A stretch of DNA of 64,000 nt, taken from positions 372,001-436,000 of the forward strand of contig NZ_JACCGK010000001.1 of NCBI RefSeq assembly GCF_013416325.1, written 5' to 3'. The notes beneath the pieces are model-generated. The model was given only the letters and a program-made list of their open reading frames with translations. It was not told where the DNA came from and searched no databases. The DNA is from Vreelandella sedimenti (GTDB lineage Bacteria; Pseudomonadota; Gammaproteobacteria; Pseudomonadales; Halomonadaceae). A program made the translations under genes and the position numbers. Shown here in pieces: positions 8,042 through 17,277 of this stretch (the first letter of the stretch is position 1; each line of letters begins with the position of its first letter).

Positions 8042-9067
8042 ATGCCCCACTTACAGTCACGCAGTTTACGGGTCTATGCCGACCACCTTGAGTATTTGGA
8101 TCAAACCCAACTGCCCCAGACGGAGCAGTGGGTGCGCTGTGGCTCGCCAGAAGAGTGGCAGGTAGCGGTGAACAGCTTAGCGATTCGCGGTGCGCCGCTG
8201 ATTGGTTTGAGCGCCGCCTTTGTGCTGGCCCAATACGCTGCTCGCCACCCACAAAGTGATTGGCAGTTGGTAAGTGATCGCTTACGCGCCACGCGTCCCA
8301 CGGCGGTTAACTTAATGTACTGCCTGGATGCCATGGAAGCCTGCTTTGAGCAAGGCGCCAACGCTCTGGCAGAGCGCGCCTCCGCGCTGTTTGCAGAAGA
8401 CCGTGCTCTGTGCCAACAGATGGCCGAACGGGGCGCTGACTTATTACAATCGGGCGACCGTGTGCTCACCCACTGCAACACCGGCGCGCTAGCGACCGCT
8501 GGCGTGGGCACAGCTATTGGCGCGCTGGCGGTGGCCAAACAGCGCGGTGTTGAGCTGCATGTGTTTGTGGATGAAACTCGCCCGCTGCTGCAAGGTGGCC
8601 GCTTAACCGCCTGGGAAATGGCCGACCTGGGTATTCCCTACCAGTTAATTACCGATAGCATGGCTGCCAGCCTGATGTCAGCGGGCAAGGTAGATAAAGT
8701 GATGGTGGGCGCTGACCGTATCTGTGCCAACGGCGACTTCGCCAATAAAGTGGGTACTTACATGCTGGCGGTGATCGCTCACTACCACCAGGTGCCGTTC
8801 TATGTGGTGGCTCCCTACACCACGGTTGATCCCGCTTGTGCCACTGGTGCGGACATTCCTATTGAACAGCGCGACCCCGCCGAGATCCGCGGCGTCACTG
8901 GTGCCTTTGGTGAGATTATCTGGGCACCCGACAACGCCCCGGTATGGAATCCGGCCTTTGACGTCACTCCTGCCAAACTCGTGACGGCTTGGGTATTGGA
9001 TACCGGCGTATTTGATGCCGCTGCGATCGCACGCGGCGAACACTGCCTGGGGCGGGGCGAAAGTTAA
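8042..9067 (+). CDS. mtnA: S-methyl-5-thioribose-1-phosphate isomerase
   Basis: A 341-residue member of the eIF2B-related isomerase family, converting methylthioribose-1-phosphate to the ribulose form. IRGAPLIG, HCNTGALATAGVGTAIG (with the catalytic Cys) and VGADRICANGDFANKVGTY are clear. The ATG at 8042 has AAGGAG 7 bases upstream, whereas the frame open to 7994 would add a Cys/Ser-rich leader with no ribosome site. It ends 3 bases before the stop of a convergent toxin gene, leaving no room for its own terminator. Confidence 0.96.
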   Translation: MPHLQSRSLRVYADHLEYLDQTQLPQTEQWVRCGSPEEWQVAVNSLAIRGAPLIGLSAAFVLAQYAARHPQSDWQLVSDRLRATRPTAVNLMYCLDAMEACFEQGANALAERASALFAEDRALCQQMAERGADLLQSGDRVLTHCNTGALATAGVGTAIGALAVAKQRGVELHVFVDETRPLLQGGRLTAWEMADLGIPYQLITDSMAASLMSAGKVDKVMVGADRICANGDFANKVGTYMLAVIAHYHQVPFYVVAPYTTVDPACATGADIPIEQRDPAEIRGVTGAFGEIIWAPDNAPVWNPAFDVTPAKLVTAWVLDTGVFDAAAIARGEHCLGRGES

Positions 9068-9070
9068 TCG

Positions 9071-9751
9071 CTAACCTAATAGCGTTAGCTCATAGACATG
9101 GCGGATGCGCAGCCCATCCCAGTCATACCCGAGATGGCGGCCTTGCCGTGTGGCGGAGAGCACGGGGGGACGAAGCACCGCGGCACATTCGCCTCCCGGG
9201 TCTCGAACGCTGGGGTAAACAATGCCGTCGGTTTGTTCCTCCCAGGCTTTTCTACCCAAGGTTTGCCCGGCCGCCCAGCTATCCGGTCTGAGAAGCGTTT
9301 GGGCCGCATCCTGTCGGCGTAAATCAATTAGTTGGCCCGTTAAATCCGACAGATAAACACGCTGCTGAAGCATCATGGACGGTTCGTTTGACTCCCCCAT
9401 AAAGCGCTCTGCGTGGTAAACGGTTTCGGCAATGGCGGTAGCTTCGGTGAGTGCGCAGTAGTAGGCGCCAAAGGTGCCATCGCTAAAACGCGAACCGGTC
9501 GCGGGGAGGTGGCAGAAGGCCGCCATGACGGGCGTCCAGCCGGGGCCGTAGCGACGGTCGTCATCACGAACTAAGTGAATAGCTCCCGCTTCCTCACGCA
9601 GCCTTGCAGAGGTTTCACCCTCCAGCTCATTGAGTAAGTCCCAGTCATCAGCGTTGCTGTTGATGCCTTCGAATAAATCAATGGGAGGAAAGCGCGAGGG
9701 AATAACCCGGTAGCTGGGACGCCAAGTGACATTGCTCAACGGGAATGTCAC
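9071..9751 (-). CDS. RES-domain toxin
   Basis: A 226-residue RES protein. RES toxins of this kind degrade NAD+. The expected Arg, Glu and Ser landmarks are seen in YRVIPSRF near the N-terminus, LTEATAIAETVYH in the middle and GIVYPSVRDPGGECAAVLRP near the C-terminus. The start is placed at GTG 9751, which overlaps the antitoxin stop as GTGA; the open frame upstream to 9883 would lie inside the antitoxin gene and encodes a Cys/Arg-rich shadow peptide. Coupled translation after the antitoxin is typical of type II systems. Confidence 0.9.
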   Translation of the reverse strand: MTFPLSNVTWRPSYRVIPSRFPPIDLFEGINSNADDWDLLNELEGETSARLREEAGAIHLVRDDDRRYGPGWTPVMAAFCHLPATGSRFSDGTFGAYYCALTEATAIAETVYHAERFMGESNEPSMMLQQRVYLSDLTGQLIDLRRQDAAQTLLRPDSWAAGQTLGRKAWEEQTDGIVYPSVRDPGGECAAVLRPPVLSATRQGRHLGYDWDGLRIRHVYELTLLG

Positions 9752-10149
9752 GCATGCCCCCCACCACGCGCGGCATCTAAATGTTGGCGAACAACGTAAA
9801 GGTCGGAGACGTGTCCATTTAACAGACGCTCCATGGGTGCATGACCGGCAAAAAGAGGGTTGCGGTTGGCTCGCTGCAACCAACTGTTAGCCGCTTCTTT
9901 GTTAGGTAATAGTATATGCAGTGCTTTATAGATGCCGAGAATCAACGACATCCGCTCGAGGTGGTTAGCATCCAGGCGGGCATTCCCTGGTGCCTGCTTC
10001 CAACGCCGGTAGGTGGAATCAGGCACCCCGAGCAGAAGAGCAGCTTCACTCTCTTTCAAACCCCATGCGTGTGAAATGTTGGGGTAGGTGCGCATCGCAG
10101 CGGCCCCCATTTCGCGGCGCTTGTCGGCTGTGTTGTGCTGAATAGCCAT
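9748..10149 (-). CDS. Xre/MbcA/ParS-type antitoxin
   Basis: A 133-residue antitoxin with an N-terminal helix-turn-helix (WGLKESEAALLLGVPDSTYRRW) and a C-terminal toxin-binding MbcA/ParS-like region (LLPNKEAANSWLQRANRNPLFAGHAPMERLLNG). The NPLF and G-x-x-P-M pattern is characteristic of antitoxins paired with RES toxins. GAGGAGG lies 8 bases before the ATG. It is upstream of and overlaps the toxin gene. It probably represses its own promoter through the inverted repeat at 10161-10190. Confidence 0.92.
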   Translation of the reverse strand: MAIQHNTADKRREMGAAAMRTYPNISHAWGLKESEAALLLGVPDSTYRRWKQAPGNARLDANHLERMSLILGIYKALHILLPNKEAANSWLQRANRNPLFAGHAPMERLLNGHVSDLYVVRQHLDAARGGGHA

Positions 10150-10160
10150 CTATTTTCCTC

Positions 10161-10190
10161 CTCACTTATGTATAGATTACTCCAAGTGAG
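10161..10190 (-). promoter_or_regulatory. Inverted repeat in the antitoxin promoter, probable operator
   Basis: CTCACTT (10161-10167) and AAGTGAG (10184-10190) form a perfect 7-base inverted repeat with 16 bases between, directly upstream of the antitoxin ribosome site. The spacer contains a TATA-like stretch on the minus strand that could be the -10 element. This is where autorepression by the antitoxin would be expected. The remainder of 10150-10245 holds no gene. Confidence 0.5.
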
Positions 10191-10245
10191 CGATTTTTGA
10201 AAATATCGACCATTTGAGCGTTTTTTAATTCTCTGGCGCGCTGGT

Positions 10246-12072
10246 TTAGCTGCTTTGCTCGGTTTCCTGATGCGCCAGAATGACGTCCAGAAAGCCCTCG
10301 CCGTAATCCGCCAGCTTGCGCGCGCCGATGCCGGAGATCGCGCCTAGTGCCGCTACGTTTTGGGGGTTCTGCTCGACCATTTCAGCCAGGGTGGCGTCGT
10401 GGAAGATCACATAGGCAGGCACGCCCTGTGCTTCGGCCAGTTCCCGGCGGTGCTGACGCAGGGCTTCCCACAGCAGGCCGTGGCCCTGTGGTGCAGAGGC
10501 TCCTTTGCTTCCCCTTCTGGTGGTTTTGGCTTTGCTTGGTTTGCGCAAAGTTAAAGCCTGCTCGCCGCGCAGGATCGGCTTGGCATTGGCAGTGAGCTTG
10601 ATGCCGCCATGCCCCTCCATATCCACGCTTAAAAAGCCGCTAGCAATCAGTTGGCGAAAGAGCGCCTTCCATTCGCTGGCGGTGAGGTCTTTGCCTATGC
10701 CATAGGTGCTGAGGCGGTCGTGGCCAAAGCGGGTGATGCGCTCGTTGCTTTTGCCTAGCAGTACATCCACAAGGTAGGTCACGCCGAAGCGCTGCTCGGT
10801 GCGGTAGACACAGGAGAGCGCCTTTTGCGCCGCCACGGTGGCCTCCCAGGTATCGGGTGGGGACAGGCAGTTATCGCAGTTGCCGCAGGGTGCGTCCAGA
10901 TGATCGCCAAAGTAGTGCAAAAGCGCCTGGCGGCGGCAACTGATGATTTCACACAGCCCCAGCATGGCGTCGAGTTTCTGCTGTTCGATACGCTTTTGAT
11001 GGTCGGCGGCGCTGGAGTCCTGCTGCATCTGGCGCAGCGTGATCACGTCCTGTAGCCCGTAGGCCATCCAGGCATCGGCGGGCAGGCCGTCGCGCCCGGC
11101 ACGGCCGGTCTCCTGGTAGTAGGCTTCGATGCTCTTGGGCAGGTTAAGGTGGGCCACAAAACGCACGTCCGGCTTGTCGATGCCCATGCCAAAGGCGATG
11201 GTGGCCACAACGACCACGCCATCTTCACGCAGAAAGCGGGTCTGGTGGTGCTGGCGCTGCTCGGGGGGAAGCCCCGCGTGGTAGGGCAGTGCAGTCAGCC
11301 CCTGGCGTTCCAGCCAGACGGCGGTCTCCTCCACCTTGCGCCGGGAAAGGCAGTAGACGATACCCGCCTCGCCCTCGTGGTGCTCGCGAATAAAGCGCAG
11401 CAGCTGTTCCTTGGCGTTGCCCTGATTTTCGGCGATATGGTAGCGAATGTTGGGCCGGTCAAAGCCGCTGTTGTAAAGCGCCGCTTCCTGGAGCTGCAGA
11501 TGCTCCATGATATCGACTCGGGTGGGCACATCGGCAGTGGCGGTCAGGGCGATGCGCGGAACCTGGGGAAAGCGCTGGTGAAGCTGGGAGAGCTGGCGAT
11601 ACTCGGGGCGAAAATCGTGGCCCCACTGTGAGACGCAGTGGGCTTCATCAATGGCGAACAGCGCAATCCGGGTCTGCTCCAGCAGCATCTGCATACGCGC
11701 CGTGGCCAGCCGCTCGGGCGCGACATACAAAAGATCCAGCTCCCCTGCTCGCAGGCGATTCTCCACCTCGACTGCCTCGTGATAATCGAGGCTGGAATTC
11801 AGGTAAGCCGCCCTGACCCCGTTCTGCTCGAGTGCCGCCACCTGATCCTGCATCAGCGCGATCAGCGGCGAGACCACAATCGCGGTGCCTTCGCGCAGCA
11901 GTGCAGGGATCTGATAGCACAGCGACTTGCCTCCGCCGGTGGGCATCAGCACCAGCGCATCGCCTCCGGCCATTACATGCTCAATAATAGCCTGCTGCGG
12001 GCCGCGAAAGCTGTCGTAGCCAAATACCTCCTGCAATACTTTGAGGGCTGCCGGGTGAGGGTCGCCGTGCAT
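10246..12072 (-). CDS. recQ: ATP-dependent DNA helicase RecQ
   Basis: A 608-residue 3'-5' DNA helicase for recombinational repair. Helicase motifs include GGGKS at residues 46-50 and DEAH at 142-145 ([18 protein letters not shown]), followed by a conserved C-terminal helicase domain ([24 protein letters not shown]), a RQC zinc-binding region with clustered cysteines (CEIISC ... CGNCDNC), a winged helix, and a C-terminal HRDC domain. ATG 12072 has AAGGAGAG upstream; the frame open to 12282 would overlap the permease gene and was rejected. It lies 64 bases behind ugpE on the same strand and may be partly read through from that operon. Confidence 0.96.
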   Translation of the reverse strand: MHGDPHPAALKVLQEVFGYDSFRGPQQAIIEHVMAGGDALVLMPTGGGKSLCYQIPALLREGTAIVVSPLIALMQDQVAALEQNGVRAAYLNSSLDYHEAVEVENRLRAGELDLLYVAPERLATARMQMLLEQTRIALFAIDEAHCVSQWGHDFRPEYRQLSQLHQRFPQVPRIALTATADVPTRVDIMEHLQLQEAALYNSGFDRPNIRYHIAENQGNAKEQLLRFIREHHEGEAGIVYCLSRRKVEETAVWLERQGLTALPYHAGLPPEQRQHHQTRFLREDGVVVVATIAFGMGIDKPDVRFVAHLNLPKSIEAYYQETGRAGRDGLPADAWMAYGLQDVITLRQMQQDSSAADHQKRIEQQKLDAMLGLCEIISCRRQALLHYFGDHLDAPCGNCDNCLSPPDTWEATVAAQKALSCVYRTEQRFGVTYLVDVLLGKSNERITRFGHDRLSTYGIGKDLTASEWKALFRQLIASGFLSVDMEGHGGIKLTANAKPILRGEQALTLRKPSKAKTTRRGSKGASAPQGHGLLWEALRQHRRELAEAQGVPAYVIFHDATLAEMVEQNPQNVAALGAISGIGARKLADYGEGFLDVILAHQETEQSS

Positions 12073-12136
12073 CAATGCTCTCCTTGTCTCGTGCTTGAGG
12101 GAGAATTGTCGCACGAAAAACCTGAGGGGCGTCTGC

Positions 12137-12979
12137 CTAGCGAATCCCCGCCCGTAAAAATGACTGAACGAACTGGCGCTGGAACAGCAGGAAGGCGACC
12201 AGCAGCGGGGCGATACTGAGTAGTGTTGCGGCGCTAACGGTGGCCCAGTTAACGCCAGTTTCCGGGGCAGAGAAAACCCCAAGGCCGACCGTTAACGGGC
12301 GGCTCTCTACCGAATTGGTGACCACTAACGGCCAGATAAAGTTGTTCCAGTGGTGGCTAATCGAGACCAGCCCGTAAGCAAGGTAGGTGGGCTTGGCTAG
12401 CGGTACGTACACCTTCCACAAAATTTCCAGCCAGTTGCAGCCTTCGATGCGGGCGGCGTCTTCCAGCTCCCTTGGGATGGTTTTAAAGGTTTGACGGAGC
12501 AGAAAAATACCCAGGGCGCTGGCCACGTAAGGTAAGCCAATCCCGGTGATGGTGTTGATCAGCCCCAGCTCACTGGCGATGCGGTAGTTCTCGACAATCA
12601 GCACTTCGGGAAACACAAAAAGCTGAATCAGCACCAGCATAAATAAAACGTTCTTACCGGGAATTGGAAAGCGCGCAAAGGCAAACGCCGCCAGGGTACA
12701 GACTACAAACTGACCGATCACCACCCCCGTCACCAACGCAAAGGTGTTCAAGTAGTAGCGGGCAAAGGGCGCTTGAGACCAGGCGTTAGTGAAGTTCTCC
12801 AGCGTCAGCGGGGCGAAGAGCTCAAAGTTCACCATAAACTCGCTGGGGTGGAAGGCGGCCCAAAAGGCATACAGCAGCGGAAAAATCCAAATAATCGCCA
12901 GTAGCCACGCGGCCACTGTTTCCAGCGCTGGAATTGAGACGCAGCGGGAGCGGGGCGCATAGGTAGTGGACGTATTCAT
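12137..12979 (-). CDS. ugpE: Glycerol-3-phosphate-type ABC importer permease UgpE
   Basis: A 280-residue MalG/UgpE-type permease with about six membrane helices. The EAA loop reads [27 protein letters not shown]. It is the last of a ugpC-B-A-E gene order, overlapping ugpA by ATGA (12976-12979). Family membership as carbohydrate permease subfamily CUT1 is firm; the ligand, glycerol-3-phosphate or a glycerophosphodiester, rests on resemblance of the binding protein and the Pho-box-like array upstream. Confidence 0.87.
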   Translation of the reverse strand: MNTSTTYAPRSRCVSIPALETVAAWLLAIIWIFPLLYAFWAAFHPSEFMVNFELFAPLTLENFTNAWSQAPFARYYLNTFALVTGVVIGQFVVCTLAAFAFARFPIPGKNVLFMLVLIQLFVFPEVLIVENYRIASELGLINTITGIGLPYVASALGIFLLRQTFKTIPRELEDAARIEGCNWLEILWKVYVPLAKPTYLAYGLVSISHHWNNFIWPLVVTNSVESRPLTVGLGVFSAPETGVNWATVSAATLLSIAPLLVAFLLFQRQFVQSFLRAGIR

Positions 12980-13860
12980 TGATAGTGCGTCCTGCGATCT
13001 AAAATCGTGAACTTAAGCGTGGCCACTACCGCGAGTACCAGCAGGATAACCACAGTAATGGTGGCTGCCGTGGTGCGGTCAAAGAACGAGAACGCATTCT
13101 CGTAAACGTAGTAGAGCAGCAGGTTGGTGGCGTTGTTGGGCCCGCCCTTGGTCAAGATAAATAGGTGATCCACGACCCGCACCGAGTTAATCAGCGCATT
13201 GATGAGCACAAATAACGTGGTGGGCATGAGTAGCGGAAAGGTGACGCGCCAAAAGAAGCTCCAGCGGCTAGTGCCTTCTAAGTCAGCTGCCTCTTTTAAC
13301 TCGGGTGGCATGCTCTGTAGCGCCGCTAAGTAGAAGATCATAAAAAAGCCGGCTTCTTTCCACACCGACATCACGATCACCGAACTTAGTGCAACGCTTG
13401 GATCGCCCAGCCAGTTCACTCCAGAAAAGCCCAGCATGCCGAGTAGTTTATTGAATAGGCCAATCTGCGGCGCGTAGAAAAACATCCAGATATTGGCCGC
13501 GGCGATCATGGGGAGAATAGTCGGCGTAAAGTAGGCCATGCGCACAAAGCACCGCCCGCGAAGCTTGCCATTAACGAATAGCGCCATACCCAAGGCCAGC
13601 GCGATAGACGTAGGAATCGTACCGACGGCGTAAATTAAGTTGTTACGCGCTACTTTCCAAAATGTCGGGTCATCGAACAACACCTGATAATTTTCAAGGC
13701 CTACGAATTCAGTGGGCGCACCGCGAAAGCCGGGTAAAAACAGGCTATTAATGACTGTTGTTACGGTCGGTAAATAAGCAAAAGTCGTCAGCAGTACCGC
13801 AGCGGGAAGCAGCAGAAGCGCGCCATAGAGCTGCATTTTGCGGTGGTTGGTGAATGACAT
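12976..13860 (-). CDS. ugpA: Glycerol-3-phosphate-type ABC importer permease UgpA
   Basis: A MalF/UgpA-type permease of 294 residues with six membrane helices and the EAA loop ELKEAADLEGTSRWSFFWRVTFPLLMP. The start was set at ATG 13860 (MSFTNHRK), because the 16 extra codons open to 13908 lie in the gap after ugpB and look non-coding. No strong ribosome site is visible at either start. It partners with the overlapping ugpE product to form the membrane channel. Confidence 0.87.
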   Translation of the reverse strand: MSFTNHRKMQLYGALLLLPAAVLLTTFAYLPTVTTVINSLFLPGFRGAPTEFVGLENYQVLFDDPTFWKVARNNLIYAVGTIPTSIALALGMALFVNGKLRGRCFVRMAYFTPTILPMIAAANIWMFFYAPQIGLFNKLLGMLGFSGVNWLGDPSVALSSVIVMSVWKEAGFFMIFYLAALQSMPPELKEAADLEGTSRWSFFWRVTFPLLMPTTLFVLINALINSVRVVDHLFILTKGGPNNATNLLLYYVYENAFSFFDRTTAATITVVILLVLAVVATLKFTILDRRTHYQ

Positions 13861-13923
13861 AGAGACGTACCGCAAGTTGGAAAAGCCGGGGCATGCCCCG
13901 GCGAACAATGAAATGTCTAGCGA

Positions 13924-15204
13924 TTAGCGGGCGTAGCGGCGCAACACGCTGTCGGCTTCTTGCTGTGCCTGGCTAAGCGCTTCTTGCGGCGTCATCTGAC
14001 CGGTTAGTGCGGCTTGCACGGCGTTATCCAAGGCGCGGCGAATGCGGCCACCCTGATAGGTGGAAAGCTCCGCCGTGCCATGTTCAAGCTGGTCGCGAGC
14101 GACCGCGGCGGGTGGGAATTCTTCCACATAGCCTTGTAGCGCGTCGGTTTCGTAGGCGGCGGGGCTAACGCCCATGTAGCCGGTCTCAATCGACCAGGCA
14201 GCGGCACGCTCGGGGGCGGTCATCCAGCGAATGAAGGTCATCGCCGCGCGCTGTTCTTCTTCAGTGGCGTCTTCAAAAATGTAGAAGTTGCCGCCGCCGG
14301 TGGGGCTACCGCGCTGGGTTTTCATCGGCAGCATGGCGACGCCAAAATCAAAATTGGCTTCGCTACGTACGGCGGTCAGGTTGCCCGTGGTGTGCCACAT
14401 CATCGCCGTAGACTCTTCCAGGAAGTTCTGGCGCAGGGTGCCCCACTCAATGGTGCCGTCGGGCATGGCATTGTGCTCGGTGGCCAGTGATACCCAGTAC
14501 TCCAGCGCTTCAACCGCTGCGGGGTCGTCGAAGTAGACCTCGGTGCCATCTTCGCTCATTAGCCGGTGGCCGTTCTGAAAGGCAAAGGCCTGGAACATCC
14601 AGTAGGGGTAGCCAGTCGACGGCACCATCACGCCCCACTGCTCGCCGTTGGAGGCTTCGCGCACGGTCGCCGCCATCTCGGCCATCTCTTCCCAGTTTTC
14701 CGGGGGTGTTTCTGGGTCTAGGCCGGCGGCTTCAAAGGCGTCCTTGTTCCAGAACAGTACGATGGTGGAGCGCTGGAAGGGAATACCGTAGGTTTTGCCA
14801 TCCAGTTGGCCATTTTCCATCAGCCCTGGATAGAAGCCATCGAGCCATTCGCGCTCTTCATCGGTTTCTACCAGGTCGTCAAAGGCGACGATGGCGTTCT
14901 GCTCAATCAGCTCATACAGATCGATGGAGAACATGACCGACAGTTGGGGCGTTTCACCCGCTTCCATCGCCGACATGGCGCGCACGCGGGTGTCGTCGTA
15001 GTTACCGGCGTAGATCGCTTCCACATTAATATCTGGGTATTCGCTCTCAAACTCTTCCACCAGATTATCAACGACATCGGTGAGCGCACCGCCCACCGCG
15101 ACCGGGTAGTACATGGTCAGATCGACGCTATCCGCGTTTACCTGGGCGGCGCTTAATAAGCCCGCTGCCAGGGCGGTCATTGCAAAAGGGGTACGCAAAC
15201 GCAT
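13924..15204 (-). CDS. ugpB: Glycerol-3-phosphate-type ABC importer binding protein UgpB
   Basis: A 426-residue exported binding protein. The start at ATG 15204 has GGAG 7 bases upstream and gives a clean signal peptide (MRLRTPFAMTALAAGLLSA, cleavage near AQVNA/DS). The mature protein has UgpB-like landmarks: MYYPVAVGGALTDVVDNL, EAIYAGNYDDTRVRAM, the IPFQRSTIVLFWNKDAFEAAGLDPE block, and STAMMWHTTGNL. Predicted role: periplasmic capture of sn-glycerol-3-phosphate or related phosphodiesters. A different CUT1 ligand cannot be excluded. Confidence 0.87.
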   Translation of the reverse strand: MRLRTPFAMTALAAGLLSAAQVNADSVDLTMYYPVAVGGALTDVVDNLVEEFESEYPDINVEAIYAGNYDDTRVRAMSAMEAGETPQLSVMFSIDLYELIEQNAIVAFDDLVETDEEREWLDGFYPGLMENGQLDGKTYGIPFQRSTIVLFWNKDAFEAAGLDPETPPENWEEMAEMAATVREASNGEQWGVMVPSTGYPYWMFQAFAFQNGHRLMSEDGTEVYFDDPAAVEALEYWVSLATEHNAMPDGTIEWGTLRQNFLEESTAMMWHTTGNLTAVRSEANFDFGVAMLPMKTQRGSPTGGGNFYIFEDATEEEQRAAMTFIRWMTAPERAAAWSIETGYMGVSPAAYETDALQGYVEEFPPAAVARDQLEHGTAELSTYQGGRIRRALDNAVQAALTGQMTPQEALSQAQQEADSVLRRYAR

Positions 15205-15233
15205 AAGAGACTCCGCAAGTGTCAATACTGCTG

Positions 15234-16364
15234 TCAGTGTTGGAAAGAGCCCACCGCCGGTGGACGAGGAATGCTTCGAGATGAGCTGGGTAATGGGGTC
15301 GGCGTCAGGTCATCCCGCCGCAGGCCTTCGGCATCGAAAAGGTGTGTATTCTGTGAAGTCCAATAGAGGCTGCATGGCTGGCCTGTCAGTGCCTGCTTGC
15401 CGCTAAGCCGCACGCGTAGGGTGTGCGATCCCACCGCGACATAAGCAATGGTGTCCGCTCCCAGATACTCTTCACTTAATACGTTAGCGGGTACGCCGGA
15501 ACCGGGTGCGATTCGCAGTTCGATATCTTCCGGGCGGATGCCCAAGTGTCCACCAACGGCATCCAAGGGGGCTACGGGGGTACTTGGTTCGCCTTCGATA
15601 ACGGCGCCATTCTCACCGGCCACTAGGGGCAGCAGGTTCATGGCGGGGCTGCCAATGAAACTGGCGGCAAAAGCGCTAGCGGGGCGGTTATAGAGCTCGT
15701 CTGGGGTGCCGTCCTGCACGATTTTGCCGTGCTGCATCAGAATCACACGATCACCCATGCTCATGGCTTCCACCTGATCGTGGGTAACGTAGATAACCGT
15801 CATATTCAGGCGGCTCTGTAATGCTTTTATTTCCCGGCGCATGTCGCTGCGCAGCCGGGCGTCCAGGTTGGATAGCGGTTCATCCATTAGGCAGATCGGG
15901 TGTTCGGAAATAACCGAGCGCGCCAAAGCAACCCGCTGGCGTTGGCCGCCGGAAAGCTGGGCAGGTTTGCGGTTCAGATAATCGGTTAAATCAACCAGTT
16001 CGGCCACTTTGGCTAGCCGCTCGCGCTGCTCGGCTTTGGGTACCTTGCGGCTGCGCAGGCCAAACACGATATTGTCAGCCACACTTAAATGCGGAAACAG
16101 CGCGTAGGACTGAAACACCATGCTCAGCCCACGGTCGCCGGGCGGCAGGCGTGTGACGTCGCGCTCGCCGATATGAATACGTCCGTTGCTGGCCTCTTCC
16201 AGGCCCGCGATCATGCGTAACGTGGTGGATTTACCGCAGCCTGAGGGGCCCAGCAGAATGACAAATTGCCCAGGCGTGACATCGAAGGAGATTTCATCGA
16301 CGGCAGTGGTCGCGCCCCAACGTTTAGTGACGCGTTCCAGGCGAATACGCGATTGGTTTGACAT
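15234..16364 (-). CDS. ugpC: ABC importer ATPase UgpC/MsmK-type
   Basis: A 376-residue ATPase with Walker A GPSGCGKST, signature LSGGQRQRVALARS, Walker B CLMDEPLSNLDA, and a C-terminal OB/TOBE regulatory domain (GIRPEDIELR). It is the first gene of the ugpC-ugpB-ugpA-ugpE operon, unlike the ugpBAEC order of E. coli. ATG 16364 (MSNQSRIRLE) is preferred over the ATG three codons upstream because it matches the usual family N-terminus; neither has a strong ribosome site. The likely promoter lies in 16374-16488, where Pho-box-like repeats occur. Confidence 0.9.
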   Translation of the reverse strand: MSNQSRIRLERVTKRWGATTAVDEISFDVTPGQFVILLGPSGCGKSTTLRMIAGLEEASNGRIHIGERDVTRLPPGDRGLSMVFQSYALFPHLSVADNIVFGLRSRKVPKAEQRERLAKVAELVDLTDYLNRKPAQLSGGQRQRVALARSVISEHPICLMDEPLSNLDARLRSDMRREIKALQSRLNMTVIYVTHDQVEAMSMGDRVILMQHGKIVQDGTPDELYNRPASAFAASFIGSPAMNLLPLVAGENGAVIEGEPSTPVAPLDAVGGHLGIRPEDIELRIAPGSGVPANVLSEEYLGADTIAYVAVGSHTLRVRLSGKQALTGQPCSLYWTSQNTHLFDAEGLRRDDLTPTPLPSSSRSIPRPPAVGSFQH

Positions 16365-16428
16365 AGCACACACATCACCGGCTGTTGGTTGTTATTGGTT
16401 CAGCTTGTGTTGAAGGTGTTGCCGTTTC

Positions 16429-16457
16429 ATGACACTTACATGGATGGTTTATGACAG
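16429..16457 (-). promoter_or_regulatory. Pho-box-like array upstream of ugpC
   Basis: Read on the minus strand, three 7-mers occur at exact 11-base steps: CTGTCAT (16457-16451), CATCCAT (16446-16440) and GTGTCAT (16435-16429). PhoB boxes are CTGTCAT-type 7-mers repeated every 11 bases with A/T-rich 4-base spacers; here the spacers are AAAC and GTAA. The outer copies match well and the middle one is degenerate. The location, 65 bases upstream of ugpC, fits phosphate-starvation control of this importer. Confidence 0.6.
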
Positions 16458-16488
16458 ACGCTGTGTCAAGCAGAAAATCACTTGGCGC

Positions 16489-17259
16489 TTAACTGCAGTA
16501 ATCGTCATGCTGATCCTCGATTAAACGAAGCGCTGCCTGCCACGCCAAATGAGTGATCTCTTTCTCATCTTCCGAATCGAACTGGGCTGCAGTGTGTCGC
16601 TTAACCTCTTCGCTAGGTATATGGAGTGCTCGTCCACCGGATAAGGCCTGAACCTGGGCCTGACAGGCGCGCTCCAAAAAATATATTTCCATAAAGGCCT
16701 CTGCAACACTCTCGCCGGCTGCCAGTAGACCATGATTGCGTAGAATCATTGCCTTATGTGGCCCCAGATCTACCACGAGGCGCTGCCGTTCAGCAGTATC
16801 CAGAGCAACGCCCTCATACTCATGGTAGGCCAGCTTACCGTGGAATTTCATCGCATGTTGGGTGAGTGGTAGCAATCCCTCTTGCAGGGCCGACACGGCC
16901 ATTCCTGCCGCTGTGTGCGTGTGGATTACACAATCTAGTTCGGGGCGGGCAGCATGGATGGCAGAGTGGATCACGAATCCCGCCGCATTGACTCGTCCTT
17001 GTGGGTTGAGGGTGTCCACTACCTTGCCGTCATGGTCGATGCGTACGAGATCGGATGCACGCATTAGATCGAAGGGGATGCCATAGTGGTTGATCAGGAA
17101 ATGCTCGGGGGTATCAGGATGGCGTAATGTCAGGTGCGTATCGATCAGGTCGGTCATGCGGTAATAGGCAAGCAGTCGATAAAGTGCCGCCAGTTCGCAG
17201 CGTGCTTGCCACTCATTGTTACTAATGTGCTGTCGAACGTTTAGCGGTATGTTATTCAT
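16489..17259 (-). CDS. Class II aldolase/adducin-family protein
   Basis: A 256-residue protein of the zinc-dependent class II aldolase fold. Zinc-binding histidines are visible in HTHTAAGMAVSAL and in the downstream RNHGLLAAGESV; a third conserved block is GRVNAAGFVIHSAIHAARPEL. Members without a phosphate-binding signature act as aldolases, decarboxylases or epimerases on small hydroxyacids. It is the last gene of an eight-gene operon with an ABC importer and two oxygenases, 18 bases after a permease gene, so it probably breaks a C-C bond in the oxidised import substrate. The substrate is unknown. Confidence 0.85.
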   Translation of the reverse strand: MNNIPLNVRQHISNNEWQARCELAALYRLLAYYRMTDLIDTHLTLRHPDTPEHFLINHYGIPFDLMRASDLVRIDHDGKVVDTLNPQGRVNAAGFVIHSAIHAARPELDCVIHTHTAAGMAVSALQEGLLPLTQHAMKFHGKLAYHEYEGVALDTAERQRLVVDLGPHKAMILRNHGLLAAGESVAEAFMEIYFLERACQAQVQALSGGRALHIPSEEVKRHTAAQFDSEDEKEITHLAWQAALRLIEDQHDDYCS

Positions 17260-17277
17260 GAAAATCCTTTCGAGTCA

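Noticed and set aside
9752..9883. Upstream extension of the RES toxin frame
   Set aside because: It would lie inside the antitoxin gene and encodes a Cys/Arg-rich peptide; the GTGA overlap start at 9751 explains the arrangement better.
11149..12219. Long plus-strand open frames of 160 and 193 codons opposite recQ
   Set aside because: Both lie opposite strongly conserved helicase motifs; they are shadows produced by the codon bias of recQ.
12073..12282. Upstream extension of recQ
   Set aside because: It overlaps the end of ugpE and lacks resemblance to RecQ N-termini; AAGGAGAG before ATG 12072 fixes the start.
14487..15156. Plus-strand frames of 149 and 116 codons
   Set aside because: They are opposite ugpB and rich in Arg and Ser as antisense frames usually are.
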